Assembly: GCF_001921825.1 (NCBI RefSeq)
Contig: NZ_MSJL01000019.1
Location: forward strand, 1 to 43,152
Source: Streptococcus acidominimus
GTDB lineage: Bacteria; Bacillota; Bacilli; Lactobacillales; Streptococcaceae
Reading direction: 5' to 3'
Length of the DNA: 43,152 nucleotides
Positions 34,968 through 40,910 of the stretch are shown in pieces (position 1 is the first letter of the stretch; every line of letters starts with the position of its first letter). The notes below the pieces were generated by a model. It saw only the letters and a list, made by a program, of their open reading frames with translations. It was not told the DNA's origin and ran no database searches. A program made the translations under genes and the position numbers.

Positions 34968-35538
34968 AGCGGTTCCTCCTAATAACTTTTTCTTGAATGA
35001 AGCGAATGAGGGCAAATAGAGCCTTTTTGCCAAGGACGATTGTTATCTGTACGCCCAGTAGCCCCAGCGCGATTGCGACCAGTCCTAGTCCAACAGAGAG
35101 GAGGGAGCTGGTCCAAGAGAGTGAGAAAATCTGAAAGGCAGAAATGACAAAGCTTAAGCCCACAGCAAGAGCACTGATCCATACAGAGATCATTGCTAAC
35201 AGGAGGCTGAATATCACGAGAATAGCTGTAAAAAAGAGGGAGAGCAGGGTAATTGCCAGAGGAAATGCCATCGGAGCTGCTAGGATACTAAGGACAACAA
35301 TGAGAATGGTGTTGTGCGGTGTAGCAGTGCCCGTCTCGGTCTTTTTTTCATAGAGTTGGTCAAGGATTTCCCGTGCTGCCTGCTTAGGACTTCCTAGTTC
35401 AGCAATGACCTGCATCTCATGTTCAGGTCCTGCCTCATTAAAGTACTCATTGAAATGCTCCATTGCGTCTTGATAGTCTTCTGCCGGTAGGCGTTTGAGA
35501 TATCTTTGCAGATGTGCGAGGTATTCGTTGCGTGTCAT
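34954..35538 (-). CDS. DUF1700 membrane protein
   Basis: 194 residues. The cytoplasmic N-terminus (MTRNEYLAHLQRYLKRLP, DAMEHFNEYFNEAG, LGSPKQAAREIL) is the DUF1700 (HAAS-like) signaling domain. It is followed by four membrane helices. DUF1700 proteins are nearly always next to a PadR regulator and often to a DUF4097 protein, as here. It overlaps padR by 4 bp (ATGA). Likely a sensor or partner of PadR in responding to membrane stress (inference). Confidence 0.88.
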   Translation of the reverse strand: MTRNEYLAHLQRYLKRLPAEDYQDAMEHFNEYFNEAGPEHEMQVIAELGSPKQAAREILDQLYEKKTETGTATPHNTILIVVLSILAAPMAFPLAITLLSLFFTAILVIFSLLLAMISVWISALAVGLSFVISAFQIFSLSWTSSLLSVGLGLVAIALGLLGVQITIVLGKKALFALIRFIQEKVIRRNRYDII

Positions 35539-35852
35539 TTTCGTAGATTCCCTTCTATAATGCCGTCAATATTGTTCTTGTATTCCGTCCATTCCGTCTG
35601 CAAAAAGATGATTTGCCTACGACCGTGGTCGGTAATCTTATAATACTTCCGTTTGCGCCCCTGAAATTCTTGAGAATAAGTGGTCACAAAGCCTGATTTT
35701 CCAAGTTTTTTCAAAATTGGATACAGGGTTGATTCCTTGATGTCAGCTACAATCTTAATGGTCTGACTAATCTCATACCCGTAGGAATCCTGTCTTTCTA
35801 CAATGGATAGAATTAGAAATTCAATTAAGACAGAGGAAACAGGATAGTACAT
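35535..35852 (-). CDS. PadR-family transcriptional regulator
   Basis: 105 residues, a minimal PadR: winged helix with LILSIVERQDSYGYEISQTI, STLYPILKKLGKSGFV and RKRKYYKITDHGRRQI, then a short dimerisation helix. GAGGTGA precedes the ATG. It leads the operon padR-DUF1700-DUF4097-CPBP. The promoter carries two copies of a likely operator, so it probably represses its own operon. Confidence 0.93.
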   Translation of the reverse strand: MYYPVSSVLIEFLILSIVERQDSYGYEISQTIKIVADIKESTLYPILKKLGKSGFVTTYSQEFQGRKRKYYKITDHGRRQIIFLQTEWTEYKNNIDGIIEGNLRK

Positions 35853-35883
35853 AACTCTTCACCTCGTTCATGTGTAAATTTTT

Positions 35884-35945
35884 TATATATAAATTATATA
35901 CATATCAAGAACCAATGTCAAGTATTATATATAAATTTTTTACAT
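35884..35945 (-). promoter_or_regulatory. Consensus promoter of the padR operon with two operator copies
   Basis: On the minus strand TTGACA (35921-35916), a 17 bp spacer and TATAAT (35898-35893) give a perfect sigma-A promoter. Two 20 bp direct repeats, identical at 18 positions (core TATATATAAATT...ACAT), lie at 35884-35903, covering the -10, and at 35926-35945, just upstream of the -35. They start 42 bp apart, about four helical turns. Another ATGTGTAAA half-site is at 35870-35878. Confidence 0.75.
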
Positions 35946-35953
35946 AATAAAAA

Positions 35954-35977
35954 CCAAGCACCGAAAAAAGTGCTTGG
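35954..35977 (-). terminator. Intrinsic terminator of the XRE regulator gene
   Basis: CCAAGCAC (35954-35961) pairs with GTGCTTGG (35970-35977). Read on the minus strand, the stem is followed by TTTTTATT, 5 bp after the stop of the XRE gene. Confidence 0.88.
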
Positions 35978-35981
35978 TAGG

Positions 35982-36620
35982 CTATTTCATCATCAGAACG
36001 ACCAGTTTATCAAAGGGAATGGCAGTAGTAAAATTTCTTGTTTGGAGTTCGATACCGGTTTCGTTGACGGCAGTCACTTGACTAAAGAGATAGTGATTGC
36101 CGCCCCAGAATTGATTGGTATTAGTGTAGACCTTGCATTTTCCGAGGAAGATCTGGTTGCAGGGCGTATAGGCTTCTTCATTTTTGACGAGAATATCCAG
36201 ACAGCGATCGAGATGAAAGTAGCCGTAGCGTTGGTGTTTCTCAAAGCAAACCATCTTTTGGTAGATCCCAACGATCTTGACATTTCGTAAGACCTGATAC
36301 CAGATAGTATTGAGGGAGACATCGCAGACCTTCCCTAGATAGGATTGGATAGAAGAAGTAGTATCTGACGGCTCCTTGCTTTCTGCGGGTATTTGTCCTG
36401 CCTCCTGCTGGATCGGGAAATCAATCTCCTCTCTGACCAGTTGATCCAAACTGATGTCTGCAAAGTCAGCGATTCGGATGAGGGTTTGAAGATCTGGAAT
36501 GGCAGTGCCATTTTCCCACTTGGAGACAGATTGACGACTAACGCTAAATCCTTCAGCGAATTGTTCCTGTGATAATTGATGAATGTTCCGAATGAGACGA
36601 ATTTTTTCATGCAGTAACAT
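35982..36620 (-). CDS. XRE-family regulator with an unrecognised C-terminal domain
   Basis: 212 residues. Residues about 6-62 are a Cro/CI-type helix-turn-helix (IRLIRNIHQLSQEQFAEGF, SVSRQSVSKWENG, IADFADISLDQL). After a polar linker (about 70-90) comes a 120-residue domain rich in beta-strand pattern (KIVGIYQKMVCFEKHQRYGY, YFHLDRCLDILVKNEEAY) that I do not assign; it might bind a ligand or act in dimerisation. AGGAGGTGA precedes the ATG. It is monocistronic with its own terminator. Targets are unknown. Confidence 0.85.
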   Translation of the reverse strand: MLLHEKIRLIRNIHQLSQEQFAEGFSVSRQSVSKWENGTAIPDLQTLIRIADFADISLDQLVREEIDFPIQQEAGQIPAESKEPSDTTSSIQSYLGKVCDVSLNTIWYQVLRNVKIVGIYQKMVCFEKHQRYGYFHLDRCLDILVKNEEAYTPCNQIFLGKCKVYTNTNQFWGGNHYLFSQVTAVNETGIELQTRNFTTAIPFDKLVVLMMK

Positions 36621-36724
36621 GGCGTCACCTCCTTATCTATACTCTAGCAAATGGAGGGATTCTTGCCAAGAAAGCCTCCTTTACATCTTGCTACTCTTGG
36701 TTGCAAAGTGAGGAAAACAGGCGG

Positions 36725-36885
36725 TATAGTTGTTGCCTTTATCTTTTATATTTGAACTCGGGCTAAGAGCTGTGTAAAAAGAGACGCAGGTGTTCTAGCT
36801 TTAGCTAGTTTCTGCGTCAGCTTTCCTAGTTTGCCGTAGCTGTACGAGCCTGCTCGTTGTACAGATGGGTACGCTTTGAGTTTTT
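36725..36885. repeat. Mosaic repeat modules between the XRE gene and pepT
   Basis: 36725-36750 starts TATAGTTGTTGCC and resembles the left end of the element at 39705. Next come TTGAACTCGGGCTA, shared in the same orientation with about 7808-7822 and inverted near 330-345. A module at 36772-36816 has inner stem CTAGC-TTTA-GCTAG (36795-36808). A hairpin ACGAGC-CT-GCTCGT lies at 36844-36857. No gene is seen in 36621-37068; a short AT-rich stretch at 36992-37068 holds nothing recognised. Confidence 0.65.
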
Positions 36886-36991
36886 ATAGCCGTTTAGTTT
36901 ATTTTTAGTACTAGGCAACGAGTCGCAGGTAGTACTGGGGTACAGCAAGACGAGTTAACGAAGTAATAAAAATATAAACTAAATGACTATA
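36886..36991 (-). repeat. RUP-like miniature element, 106 bp
   Basis: The left end TATAGCCGTTTAGTTTATT and right end AATATAAACTAAATGACTATA are imperfect inverted repeats. The interior, read on the minus strand (CTTCGTTAACTCGTCTTG... and AGTACTACCTGCGACTCGTTG), matches the element at 39705-39808. Length and TA-containing ends resemble pneumococcal RUP, a 107 bp non-coding repeat thought to be moved by an IS630 transposase. Confidence 0.7.
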
Positions 36992-37068
36992 ATGGACTTT
37001 GTAGATGTCCAAAAGGGATAACTCGCGTCCATTTTGATATTTGGTGGGATAAAGGATTGTATGGTTAT

Positions 37069-38289
37069 TTATTGATGTCCAACAATCCCTAAAATAACAT
37101 CAACGGCTTTTTCCATGGTTTCAAGGCTGACAAATTCAAAACGTCCGTGCATATTTTCACCGCCCGCAAAGATATTAGGTGTCGGAATGCCCATGAAAGA
37201 AATCTTAGAGCCATCTGTTCCACCACGGACTGGCTCAATAATCGGCTGGATGCCAAGATCTTCCATGACCTCTTTTGCAATAGTAATCGGTGTCATGTCT
37301 TTTTCAATAATTTTCTTCATATTAAAATACTGGTCGTGGAGATCAACAATGACACGTGGTGTGTCAAACTCTTGGTTCATCTTTTCGGCAATATCCAGCA
37401 TCAGTTGTTTACGGGCATTAAAATCAGCTTCTTCAAAGTCACGAATGATATAAGAGCTGTGGGCTTGATCCACGCTTCCAGCCAGATCCATCAGGTGGAA
37501 GAAGCCTTGGGAACCTTCTGTTTTTTCAGGACGATCCGCTTCTGGTAGGGCATTGTGGAAGTCAATTGCGAGTTGGAAAGCATTGATCATTTGATCCTTG
37601 GCAGAGCCTGGATGAACGTTGCGCCCAATAAAGTCAATCTTGGCAGCAGCAGCGCTAAAGGTTTCATATTGAAGTTCACCTAGGGGACCACCGTCCATGG
37701 TATAGGCAAAGTCTACATCAAAGTCCTCCACATCAAATTTGTCGGCACCGACCCCGATTTCCTCATCAGGACCAAATCCAACTCGAATTTCGCAATGACG
37801 TATTTCAGGATGTGCGACCAAGTATTCGATAGCTGTCATAATTTCAGCGATTCCTGACTTGTCATCAGAACCCAGCAGGGTTGTCCCATCTGTCGTAATC
37901 AAGGTTTGCCCATGGTAATGGTTTAGCTGTGGGAAATCTTTTGGATGCAGTTCAAAACCAGATGTACCAAGAGCGATTGGCTTGCCGTCATAGTTTTCAA
38001 TGATTTGTGGGCTGACACCTTCAGCGTTGAAGTCAGCTGTATCCATGTGGGCGATAAAGCCAATCTTGCGGGTTAAGCTAGGATCGTTGGCAGGTAGAGT
38101 TCCGATTGCAAATCCATTTGGTAGGTAGTGGACATTTTGAAGTCCGATCCGTTCCATTTCAGGAAGCAGGATATTTTTGGCAAAGTCTACCTGGTTCTGC
38201 GTACTAGGTGTCGTTGTTGAGTTTTCGTCTGAACGTGTATTTTCTTTCACATAGACAAGGAAGCGATCTAAAAGAGTGGGGTATTTCAT
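37069..38289 (-). CDS. pepT: PepT, tripeptidase T
   Basis: 406 residues. A zinc M20 aminotripeptidase of the cytoplasm that releases the first residue of tripeptides. Metal and catalytic positions are H81-M-D83, D142-D143-K-S-G, E176-E177, D in YTMDGG and the C-terminal [16 protein letters not shown] precedes the ATG. It lies 42 bp downstream of the HAD gene on the same strand, so the two are probably cotranscribed. Confidence 0.96.
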   Translation of the reverse strand: MKYPTLLDRFLVYVKENTRSDENSTTTPSTQNQVDFAKNILLPEMERIGLQNVHYLPNGFAIGTLPANDPSLTRKIGFIAHMDTADFNAEGVSPQIIENYDGKPIALGTSGFELHPKDFPQLNHYHGQTLITTDGTTLLGSDDKSGIAEIMTAIEYLVAHPEIRHCEIRVGFGPDEEIGVGADKFDVEDFDVDFAYTMDGGPLGELQYETFSAAAAKIDFIGRNVHPGSAKDQMINAFQLAIDFHNALPEADRPEKTEGSQGFFHLMDLAGSVDQAHSSYIIRDFEEADFNARKQLMLDIAEKMNQEFDTPRVIVDLHDQYFNMKKIIEKDMTPITIAKEVMEDLGIQPIIEPVRGGTDGSKISFMGIPTPNIFAGGENMHGRFEFVSLETMEKAVDVILGIVGHQ

Positions 38290-38331
38290 GTGTTTCTCCT
38301 TATAGTATAATAGTTGATTCTTTCAAGACCT

Positions 38332-39144
38332 TTAATGGATGATATGTTTGTAAATAGCTTTGGCTACACCGTCTTGGTCATTGGTATCGGTAATGTCGTC
38401 TGCTAGAGACTTGATCCGGTCACTGGCATTGCCCATCGCGATACTAAGACCTGCAAATTCAAGCATTTCAATATCATTGTTGGCATCGCCGATAGCCATA
38501 ATCTCCTCTGGTAAAATCTGCAAACGCTCTGCTAGTGTTTTCAGGGCAGAAGCCTTATTGGTACCTGTTGGCAAGATTTCCAGCAGGACATCTTGAGAGC
38601 GGACGACATCAAAATCCTTGCGAAGTGTTGCGGCATGCTTGCGTTCAAAGGCTTCGGTTGCCTCCTCTGTGCCGACAAACATGGCTTGGAAAAGGTGACG
38701 GCTCTGATTGGTCGCATCTTCCATACTTAAAATGGTAGGTTCGACACTGACGAGACTGGCATCTGCGCGTGAGTATTGGTTGGGTTCGTCTTCAAGGACA
38801 TAGTAGTGGTCCTCGTCAAATAGGGTTAATTGCATGGCACTTTCTGGCAAGAAAGTTGCAAGGTACTTGATTTGTTCAGGCGATAGCTCTGCCCAGTCAA
38901 TGAGCTTCCAATCGCTGGTCTGGTGGGTCGAACAGCCATTATTGACAATGACGTATTCATTTTCTGCATCAAGTCCCAGTTGGTCAAAGTAGGGTCTCAC
39001 CCCAGTCAACATCCGACCAGTACAAAGAACTAGCTTGACACCATTTTCAACAGCCTTATGAATGGCTTCAATTTGTGGCTTTGTCAGCTCCTTCTGACTA
39101 TTGAGCAAAGTCCCATCCATATCAAGGGCAAGTAATTTTATCAT
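38332..39144 (-). CDS. Cof-type HAD-IIB sugar phosphatase (YidA-like)
   Basis: 270 residues from the ATG at 39144, with AGGAGG directly upstream; an open extension to 39357 runs through 51 bp tandem repeats and is not credible as protein. Motif I LDMDGTLLNS (D8, D10), motif II LCTGRM, and motif IV GDANNDIEML define a C2-capped HAD phosphatase acting on small phosphorylated sugars or nucleotides. The exact substrate cannot be told. It is followed by pepT. Confidence 0.92.
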   Translation of the reverse strand: MIKLLALDMDGTLLNSQKELTKPQIEAIHKAVENGVKLVLCTGRMLTGVRPYFDQLGLDAENEYVIVNNGCSTHQTSDWKLIDWAELSPEQIKYLATFLPESAMQLTLFDEDHYYVLEDEPNQYSRADASLVSVEPTILSMEDATNQSRHLFQAMFVGTEEATEAFERKHAATLRKDFDVVRSQDVLLEILPTGTNKASALKTLAERLQILPEEIMAIGDANNDIEMLEFAGLSIAMGNASDRIKSLADDITDTNDQDGVAKAIYKHIIH

Positions 39145-39171
39145 AGATTCCTCCTCAAGTGTTCTATGACT

Positions 39172-39177
39172 AGTATA
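39172..39177 (-). promoter_or_regulatory. Extended -10 of the HAD-pepT operon
   Basis: On the minus strand TGCTATACT has TATACT at 39177-39172 with an extended TGC. No good -35 is visible because the upstream DNA is the T-rich arm of the hairpin repeat. The leader would be about 20-25 nt. Confidence 0.5.
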
Positions 39178-39190
39178 GCATAAAAAAACA

Positions 39191-39345
39191 AAACACTGGA
39201 TTGTTTTTCTCGATCCATGAAACGGTCTAGCGAGGCAACAATCCAGTGTTTTATTTTTTCCCGCGTCAAGAAATGAGATAGCGAGGCGACAATCCAGTGT
39301 CTTGTTTTTTCCCGAGCTAGAAAATGGTCTAGCGAGGCAATCCAT
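39191..39345. repeat. 51 bp tandem repeat and long hairpin upstream of the HAD gene
   Basis: A unit containing TAGCGAGGC begins at 39228, 39279 and 39330, a period of 51 bp with the third copy cut short. Each of the first two has ACAATCCAGTGT followed by a T-rich run. A single complementary arm AAACACTGGATTGTT (39191-39205) pairs perfectly over 15 bp with 39237-39251 and over 12 bp with the second copy near 39289-39300. T tracts flank the stem on both strands, so it may also terminate transcription. Confidence 0.75.
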
Positions 39346-39530
39346 AAGTTGCGACAATCTTACTCATGATGGCTGTGAGTTTTAACGGGCTGCATTGATT
39401 GATGTACACCGAGGTGACGCTGATGCAGTTTCTAGGGATCTAGCGAAGCAGCAAGCATGTTTCTACTATTTTATGTGGACTTACTTCAAGAATTTAGTTG
39501 TGCTTGTACCTAGATTTTTCCAAGATTAGT

Positions 39531-39592
39531 GTAAAGAATATCTACAAATTAGAGTAAAGACCTTTACAAATGCTATATATTAGATATTCTAA
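39531..39592. promoter_or_regulatory. Cluster of operator-like dyads in a gene-free region
   Basis: GTAAAG-AC-CTTTAC is a perfect dyad at 39554-39567. A related GTAAAG...TACAAAT lies 23 bp upstream (39531-39549). TTAGA-TAT-TCTAA is at 39580-39592. They look like regulator sites, but no convincing gene follows in 39346-39704; a 48-codon frame from 39597 has no ribosome site and runs into the element at 39705. Confidence 0.35.
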
Positions 39593-39704
39593 ATATATGA
39601 GACAAAGGTTTGGTAAGAAACGGTATTTCGTCATGCAGAATAGTTTCGATAATCCATCCCTTTTCTCTTTGCCCTTATGCACTTGGAAGCTCAAAATACT
39701 ACTG

Positions 39705-39808
39705 TATAGTTGTTTCGTTTATTTTCATTATTTCGTTAACTTGTCTTGAGGTACTCCATTACTACCTTTAACTCGTTGTCTAGTATAAACGTAAGCCAAA
39801 CAACTATA
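39705..39808 (+). repeat. RUP-like miniature element, 104 bp
   Basis: It begins TATAGTTGTTTCGTTTATT and ends AAGCCAAACAACTATA, an inverted repeat of the first 10 bases with further partial matches. The interior (ATTTCGTTAACTTGTCTTG..., ATTACTACC...AACTCGTTG, CTAGTAT) is homologous to the opposite strand of 36886-36991. Both ends carry TATA, consistent with insertion at TA. Confidence 0.75.
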
Positions 39809-40034
39809 ACAATCTGCCTCTGTAAACTGCAACCAGAATAAAAGCTGAAAAAAGAGATGATCTTAGCTGATTACAGAAACAGCATCCTTGGGTAGACTTT
39901 GAGTTTTTAAGGAACCTTATCTCTTGATTGCCCTTTGCGAACCTAGTCTATGATTGATTTCTATGAAAATAGAAAGAAGCATCCACCTTTCTTTGGTTCA
40001 AGAAAGATAAAAGGAAGAACATCAATATAAATGT

Positions 40035-40080
40035 CTTTGATATACTACGTATATCAAAGGTTTGACTACAAGTCAAACCT
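40035..40080. other. Two abutting perfect hairpins
   Basis: CTTTGATATA (40035-40044) and TATATCAAAG (40050-40059) form a 10 bp dyad with 5 nt centre. AGGTTTGACT (40058-40067) and AGTCAAACCT (40071-40080) form a second with a 3 nt centre; the two share bases 40058-40059. No T tract follows. A third, imperfect dyad (TACCAAAAATAAT and ATTATTCTTTGGTA) surrounds about 40113-40160. No gene is supported in 39809-40221. Confidence 0.5.
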
Positions 40081-40221
40081 TATACTAATAGTCTTTTGAT
40101 AAAGAATTAGAAATACCAAAAATAATAATGCATATAAAAATAAATTATTCTTTGGTATAGACCATATATCTATATAAAAGAGAGCTTGTTAGTGTGATAG
40201 ATTTAGAAGGGAGGGAAAAGA

Positions 40222-40302
40222 ATGCTGCATGAGCGAACGAATGTTCATCTTCAAATTTTCTTGAGCGAAGCGATAGCGGACAAGGGCTGGGATGGTGGGT
40301 AG
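40222..40302 (+). CDS. Possible 26-residue peptide with a strong ribosome site
   Basis: GGGAGGG at 40209-40215 precedes an ATG that opens MLHERTNVHLQIFLSEAIAD followed by KGWDGG and TAG at 40300-40302. The same frame stays open for 54 more codons to a TAA at 40465-40467, so one base change at the TAG would give 81 residues. It is followed by a small Cys-rich gene. I do not recognise it. It could be a small peptide, a nonsense-interrupted gene, or chance; the opposite strand (40457-40251) is also open. Confidence 0.35.
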   Translation: MLHERTNVHLQIFLSEAIADKGWDGG

Positions 40303-40474
40303 ATTTTCCGAAGATTGAGACTGTCGTGTATCTCGTTTTTTCTCGGATCTAAGAGCGTAGAAGTTTTTAGAATCAGAGCAAGCAGGCTAGAAGCAAGAAA
40401 GCCAGCGATTGAAAAGGAGTTAAGATGCTCATCATTTAGAGAGGAAGTGTTCAGCAAAGGGAGGTAAAGTAGTC

Positions 40475-40648
40475 ATGGAAAAACGAATTGATTTTTATGA
40501 AAGCCGTACGTTTACCTGCAAAAGATGTGGGCGTCAAGTGGTGACGGAAAAGGGCACTCTCGATAGGCGAACGGTGTTTTGTAGTGGTATTTGTAGCCGC
40601 CGTTATTGGAGGCATGCCGGTCTACGAAAAAATGAGAACGCTCAATGA
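40475..40648 (+). CDS. Small zinc-ribbon-like protein, 57 residues
   Basis: The ATG at 40475 has GGGAGG about 10 bp upstream. The product begins MEKRIDFYESRTFTCKRCGR and has CxxC at residues 15-18 (C15, C18) and C36-x3-C40 (FCSGIC), a four-cysteine zinc-binding pattern, then a basic tail (SRRYWRHAGLRKNENAQ). Such small treble-clef or ribbon proteins bind nucleic acid or act as adaptors; no specific function can be given. It may be coupled to the open frame before it, whose TAA ends 7 bp upstream. Repeats follow it. Confidence 0.65.
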   Translation: MEKRIDFYESRTFTCKRCGRQVVTEKGTLDRRTVFCSGICSRRYWRHAGLRKNENAQ

Positions 40649-40669
40649 AAATCAAAAAGACCCATAAGC

Positions 40670-40803
40670 AACTAAAGTTGCAACAGCTATGTCTCCCTAA
40701 AGGGAGCCAGATCTGTAACTAGTGGAAACTAGAACAGCTATGTCCCCCTAAAGGGAGCCAGATCTGTAACTAGTGGAACTAGAACAGCTATGTCCCTTTT
40801 TCA
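40670..40803. repeat. Tandem array of three hairpin modules
   Basis: 40670-40698 has inner stem GCAAC-TAAA-GTTGC. 40699-40749 has CTAGT-GGAA-ACTAG. 40750-40803 has CTAGT-GGA-ACTAG. All share CTGTAA...AACAGCTATGTC and CTCCCTAAAGGGAG-like borders, giving a period of about 51 bp. The array lies between the small Cys-rich gene and the adhesin gene. Confidence 0.8.
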
Positions 40804-40851
40804 CAAGGGGTTGAAGGTCATTCATCACGACTTTTAAAAACGTTTCATTTT

Positions 40852-40867
40852 GATTTTCGAAGAGTAT
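40852..40867 (-). repeat. BOX-A-like sequence
   Basis: On the minus strand this reads ATACTCTTCGAAAATC, the same as the beginning of pneumococcal boxA as I remember it. Only this edge is present, and the rest of boxA does not follow. TATAAG at 40865-40870 overlaps it and may be a -10 for the adhesin gene, with a poor -35. Confidence 0.45.
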
Positions 40868-40870
40868 AAG

Positions 40871-40895
40871 TTATAAATCAGCGAATGATTTATAA
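40871..40895 (+). promoter_or_regulatory. Perfect hairpin just upstream of the adhesin ribosome site
   Basis: TTATAAATCA (40871-40880) and TGATTTATAA (40886-40895) form a 10 bp dyad with loop GCGAA, ending 6 bp before the AAGGA ribosome site. It could be an operator dyad or a 5' leader hairpin affecting stability or translation. Confidence 0.5.
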
Positions 40896-40910
40896 ATAGA
40901 AAGGACAAAA

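Noticed and set aside
35970..36290. Plus-strand frame opposite the XRE regulator
   Set aside because: It is the antisense shadow of a well-supported gene with its own ribosome site and terminator.
39145..39357. N-terminal extension of the HAD phosphatase by 71 residues
   Set aside because: The extension is a translation of 51 bp tandem repeats and of the likely -10 region; an ATG with AGGAGG at 39144 gives the normal family N-terminus.
40222..40302. Streptide-like RiPP precursor, because of a KGW motif near the peptide end
   Set aside because: No radical SAM enzyme, transporter or Rgg regulator is nearby, and the leader does not resemble known precursors.
40251..40457. Minus-strand 68-codon frame opposite the small ORFs
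   Set aside because: No ribosome site or promoter on that strand, and the neighbouring plus-strand frames have strong ribosome sites. It cannot be fully excluded.
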